A stretch of 64,000 nucleotides of DNA from NCBI GenBank assembly GCA_001313365.1, contig BBFS01000008.1, positions 1 through 64,000 of the forward strand. The letters run 5' to 3'. Positions 61,113 through 64,000 of the stretch are shown here, in pieces; positions within the stretch are counted from its first letter, which is position 1; each line of letters begins with the position of its first letter. Source of the stretch: Paenarthrobacter nitroguajacolicus JCM 14115. Lineage in GTDB: Bacteria; Actinomycetota; Actinomycetes; Actinomycetales; Micrococcaceae. The position numbers were made by a program, and so were the translations under genes. The notes under the pieces were generated by a model. It did no database searches, had not been told where the DNA came from, and saw only the letters and a program-made list of their open reading frames with translations.

Positions 61113-62536
61113 GAGGCGATCGCGATGACTTTGGGCTGGGTCATTTCCTCGTAGGCGAAGTGGACACCTTCGCGGCCCATGCTGCCGTATTTTGAACCGC
61201 CGAACGGCATTGCGTCGTGCCGGTAGTCCGAGGAGTCGTTGATCATGACGCCGCCTGCGTCGATTGCCTTGGCGGTTGCCAGGGCTCGGCCCAGGTCCTT
61301 AGTGAATACCCCGGCCTGCAGGGCGTATTCGCTGTCGTTGGCCAGCTCGATGGCTTCCTCAGGGGGGGAGTCGAACGGCTCCACCAGGACTACGGGGGGG
61401 GCAAACAGTTCCTCGCTCCATGCCTCACAGTTGCGGGGGACGCCCGTGAGCACAGCGGGCGTCAGGACCGGCCCGTTCAGGGTTCCGCCAGTGAGTAGCT
61501 GTGCCCCGGCTACGACGGCGTCATCGATCTTCCGCTTCGCTTCGACAGCGGAGCCGTTGCTGATCATGGGTCCGACGTCGGTTTGTTCGTTGCGCGGGTC
61601 GCCGGTTTTCAAAGCCGCCGTTTGGGCGACGAAGTCCTTAAGGAAGGCAGCGAAGACAGTCCTTTGGACAAGGATTCGCTGGGCGCCGATGCAGTTCTGT
61701 CCGGCAGCCAGAAGGAGCCGGAGACACAGGCTTCGACGGCGGTGGCAAGGTCGGCGTCGTCGAACACGATGACAGGCGCGTTGCCGCCGAGTTCCATGGA
61801 CAAGCGCTTAATACCGGCGTTCGCCGCGATCGCACGCCCGGTGGCAAAACCTCCTGTGAAGGAAACCATGCGGACCAGCTTGGAGGAGATGATGGTCTGC
61901 GCGATCGTGCGATCACCCAGGACCACGGTAACGAACTCCGCCGGCAGCCCGGCCTCACGCAGCAGGTCCACCAGGAGGATGGCTGTCAACGGAGTCAGCT
62001 GCGACGGCTTCAGGATCACGGTATTGCCGCCGGCAATCGCGGGGGGGCCGAGCTTGTGGGCCACCAAGTTCAAAGCGTCGTTGTAAGGGGGTAATGGCCG
62101 CAATGAGTCCCAGCGGTTCACGGGTGAACCAACCCTGCCGGTTCTCGGAGCCTGCGAAGGAGTCGAACGGGACTACTTCGCCGACGTTTCGGCGCGTCTC
62201 CGCTGCCGAGAGCTTGAGGGTGTTGACGGCCCGCGCGACTTCCTTGCGTGCCTGTTTGATGGTTTTGCCGGCTTCGGCAACGATCAGTTCCGAGACTTTT
62301 TGGGAGCGCTCCTGAAGAAGGTCCGCGGCGGTGTCCAGGATCCGGCCCCGCTCGTGACGGGGCATGGCGGCCGCTGCCGGCGTGGCGGAAGCGGCACGGA
62401 TCAGTTCCACCTGTACATCTGCCTCGCTGCACTGGGGGGGCAAGGTTGCCAATACGGAACCGTCAAACTTGTTGTGCACCACCAGATCGTGAGTGGTCAC
62501 TGGGGAGTTGGCTTCGGCAATCGCTGTTTCAGGCAC
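61109..62536 (-). CDS. NAD(P)-dependent aldehyde dehydrogenase
   Basis: About 475 residues. [30 protein letters not shown] (cofactor site), [36 protein letters not shown] (general base Glu), catalytic Cys in [10 protein letters not shown] after joining frames near 61713, [16 protein letters not shown] and [20 protein letters not shown]. Substrate specificity cannot be read, but its place between homoserine dehydrogenase and aspartase suggests aspartate semialdehyde to aspartate. GTG 62536 with an ideal AAAGGAG site. It overlaps both neighbours. Other breaks lie near 61385, 62045 and 62085. Confidence 0.88.
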
Positions 62537-63579
62537 GGACGGCTCCTTTGACGAATTCGTTGACGGCCATGATGTCCGAGATGAGGGCGTAGGCGGTCTC
62601 CACACGGCCAGCGCCCGGGCCGGATACGGTGACTGCCCCCGAGCAGATCGGTGGTGAAAGACACGGCGTTGGTGGCACCGGAAATGCCGGCGAGCGGGTG
62701 GTCGGCCTGCAGGGCGATCGGCTTGACGGTGGCAACGACCCGGCCGTCTGCTTCACGGCGGGCTTCGCCGATCAGCTTCCAGCGATGTCCGCTTGCCAAC
62801 GCCTTGGCCACGTCATCACTCTTGATGTCCTGAATGCCGGTGGTTTCTACATCGCTGGGGTTCATGCTGGCCCCGAGCAGTTCGTTGGCCAGAATGGCGA
62901 CCTTGAGCCGGACGTCGGAGCCGCCGATGTCCGCGGTCGGGTCAGCCTCCGCGTAGCCGAGATCCTGGGCTTCGGCGATAGCCTCGTCCAAACGCAAACC
63001 GGCTTCCATGCGGCCCAGCACATAATTGCTGGTTCCATTCAGGATGCCTTGGACTGCCGTCAGCTCGAGACCTCCGAGCATCTTGTGTGCCAGGCGGATC
63101 ACTGGCGTACCGCTCATGACGGCGCCTTCGTATTCGAAGCGGACGCCGTTGCTTGCAGCGAGTTTGCTCAGTTCAGGGCCCCCCCGGAGAGCGACGGGAC
63201 TTGTTGGTGGTCACCACGTGCTTGCCCGACTCGATGGCCCACCTTACGTGCGAGACGGCCGGTTCGCCGTCGATTGGGCTGGTGAAGGTTGCTTCGACGA
63301 CGATATCGGCGGGGGCTGTTCTTGATGACGTCTTCATTTCGGGGGGTCGGAGCTGCCGCCGGGGGAGCCCGTCGAAGGAGGTCCCGCGGGGCATGGCCAG
63401 GACGGCTGCAAGGTCGATGCCGTCGCCTGGACGAGTGATCCGAAGGCCAGGTCGGTGATGGCTACGACGCGGAGCTCGAATCCGAGGGAAGCGAAGCGCT
63501 GTGGTTCGTCGCGGATCAGTTCGGCCAGGGCGCGGTTAACGCCTCCGAAACCAATCAGGGCCAGGTTGTAAGTAGTCAC
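62529..63579 (-). CDS. Homoserine dehydrogenase, short form without ACT domain
   Basis: About 349 residues. NAD(P) fold: LALIGFGGVNRALAELIRDE and LRVVAITDLAFGS; VVEATFTSPIDGEPAVSHVRWAIESGKHVVTTNKS; the catalytic domain with FEYEGAVMSGTPVIRLAHK, VQGILNGTSNYVLGRM, AIAEAQDLGYAEADPTADIGGSDVRLKVAIL (Asp/Lys catalytic area); end SGPGAGRVETAYALISDIM. It ends where bacterial biosynthetic Hom proteins would continue into an ACT regulatory domain, so no threonine feedback is expected. GTG 63579 with AAGGAG. Frame breaks lie near 62637, 63183, 63318-63365 and 63390. It overlaps the aldehyde dehydrogenase start by 8 bp. Confidence 0.88.
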
Positions 63580-63745
63580 GGGATCTCCTTGGTAGGGCGG
63601 TGATGCTGTCCTTCAAGCCTCGTTCCCGGGTGTGTCAGTTACCTAGGTACGAATCGACTGTCCGGGATGCCGAAACGCCCAAAAATGCGGGTAGTTTGGC
63701 CGCATCGGCCATTGGCCCGACGCCCCCCCGGAATCTTCACGGAAA

Positions 63746-63788
63746 GGCAAAAGCGGCCTTTCACGAATGTGTAAAAGGCCGCTTTGCC
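63746..63788. terminator. Terminator downstream of the EamA-type gene
   Basis: Stem GGCAAAAGCGGCCTTT with AAAGGCCGCTTTGCC (63746-63761 with 63774-63788). It follows the minus-strand carrier stop at 63816 and lies 170 bp before the start of the homoserine operon, which it insulates. Confidence 0.75.
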
Positions 63789-63815
63789 TGGGTCAGGGTT
63801 GCGGTGGACTGTGTT

Positions 63816-64000
63816 TCACGCCTGTACAGGCGCAGATGTGTGGAGCTGCTGTTGGCGGCGTCCTCCTCGTTGTGCTGCCGCGCCCGCGAAGATGACCAGC
63901 AGGATTCCCGCGAATTGGAGAGCCGAAGGGGGACTGGGCGAGCACGACCATACCCAGCAGGAGGCCGATGGCCGGCTCCAATGCCAGCAGGGTGCCGAAC
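63816..64000 (-). CDS. EamA/RhtA-type carrier, C-terminal part only
   Basis: About 61 residues, cut by the right edge: FGTLLALEPAIGLLLGMVVL, LQFAGILLVIFAGAAAQRGG and a hydrophilic tail. The (M/L)EPA motif of the tenth helix is shared by DMT/EamA carriers including RhtA, the threonine/homoserine exporter. A shift near 63928 (C run) joins the frames. If it is RhtA-like, it would link to the homoserine operon next to it; with only the last helix seen this is a guess. Confidence 0.65.
   Translation of the reverse strand, partial: SAPCWHWSRPSASCWVWSCSPSPPSALQFAGILLVIFAGAAAQRGGRRQQQLHTSAPVQA

Overview
The window comes from a high-GC actinobacterium. Codon use, the DUF4032 protein, a MsiK-type shared sugar ATPase, OtsAB and many LacI/GntR/MocR/PucR regulators point to the Arthrobacter group (Micrococcaceae: Arthrobacter, Paenarthrobacter, Pseudarthrobacter). 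This is inferred from gene content; there is no 16S in the window. A caution governs the whole annotation: runs of C or G are very often the wrong length (typically 5, 7 or 8 bases where frame or hairpin pairing demands 4 or 5), and single bases are occasionally missing. Most genes are therefore split into two or more frames although the protein families read through intact. I give full gene spans, joining frames by eye, and treat the breaks as probable sequence errors. Layout: (1) 0.1-1.1 kb: SRPBCC and GNAT proteins. (2) 1.2-10.2 kb: an alpha-glucan/maltooligosaccharide locus, with a GH13 glucosidase and LacI regulator on the minus strand diverging from a binding protein, two permeases and a second GH13 enzyme; LacI-type operators lie in the divergent gap. 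The locus has no ATPase, and a MsiK/MsmK-type ATPase sits at 26.8-27.9 kb. (3) 10.3-11.8 kb: a GlcD-like FAD-linked oxidase. (4) 11.8-23.7 kb: a catabolic island tied together by TTGGTATACCAA-like palindromes, with an MFS carrier, a cytosine-deaminase-like amidohydrolase, a complete Dpp/Opp-type ABC importer, a second amidohydrolase lacking the usual HxH motif, and a GntR regulator. (5) 23.7-31.5 kb: housekeeping and carbohydrate genes (DUF4032, GH20 hexosaminidase, sugar ATPase, otsB-otsA, DsbA-like thioredoxin). (6) 31.7 kb: tRNA-Thr(TGT), followed by decayed or small genes and a short operon of unknown, partly membrane-bound proteins (31.9-35.3 kb). (7) 35.4-45.7 kb: a tightly coupled minus-strand operon coding for an ABC exporter, malonyltransferase, ketoreductase, ACP, dehydratase, a GNAT fusion of unknown function, a GcvT-like protein, a fused ketosynthase/chain-length-factor and a phosphopantetheinyl transferase. 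It looks like a self-contained reducing type II PKS/FAS system without enoyl reductase, and is the best candidate here for an undescribed system. (8) 46.8-55.4 kb: an MHS-type MFS carrier, a PucR regulator divergent from ppnP, a paired SMR exporter, and a MocR regulator divergent from a DHDPS-family gene plus MFS carrier. (9) 55.5-59.7 kb: an XRE-cupin regulator / B3-B4 domain / cystathionine-lyase-family operon, then LysR and Lrp regulators. (10) 59.7-63.6 kb: a three-gene overlapping operon of homoserine dehydrogenase, aldehyde dehydrogenase and aspartase, which reads as a homoserine-to-fumarate degradation route; an EamA/RhtA-like carrier runs off the right edge.
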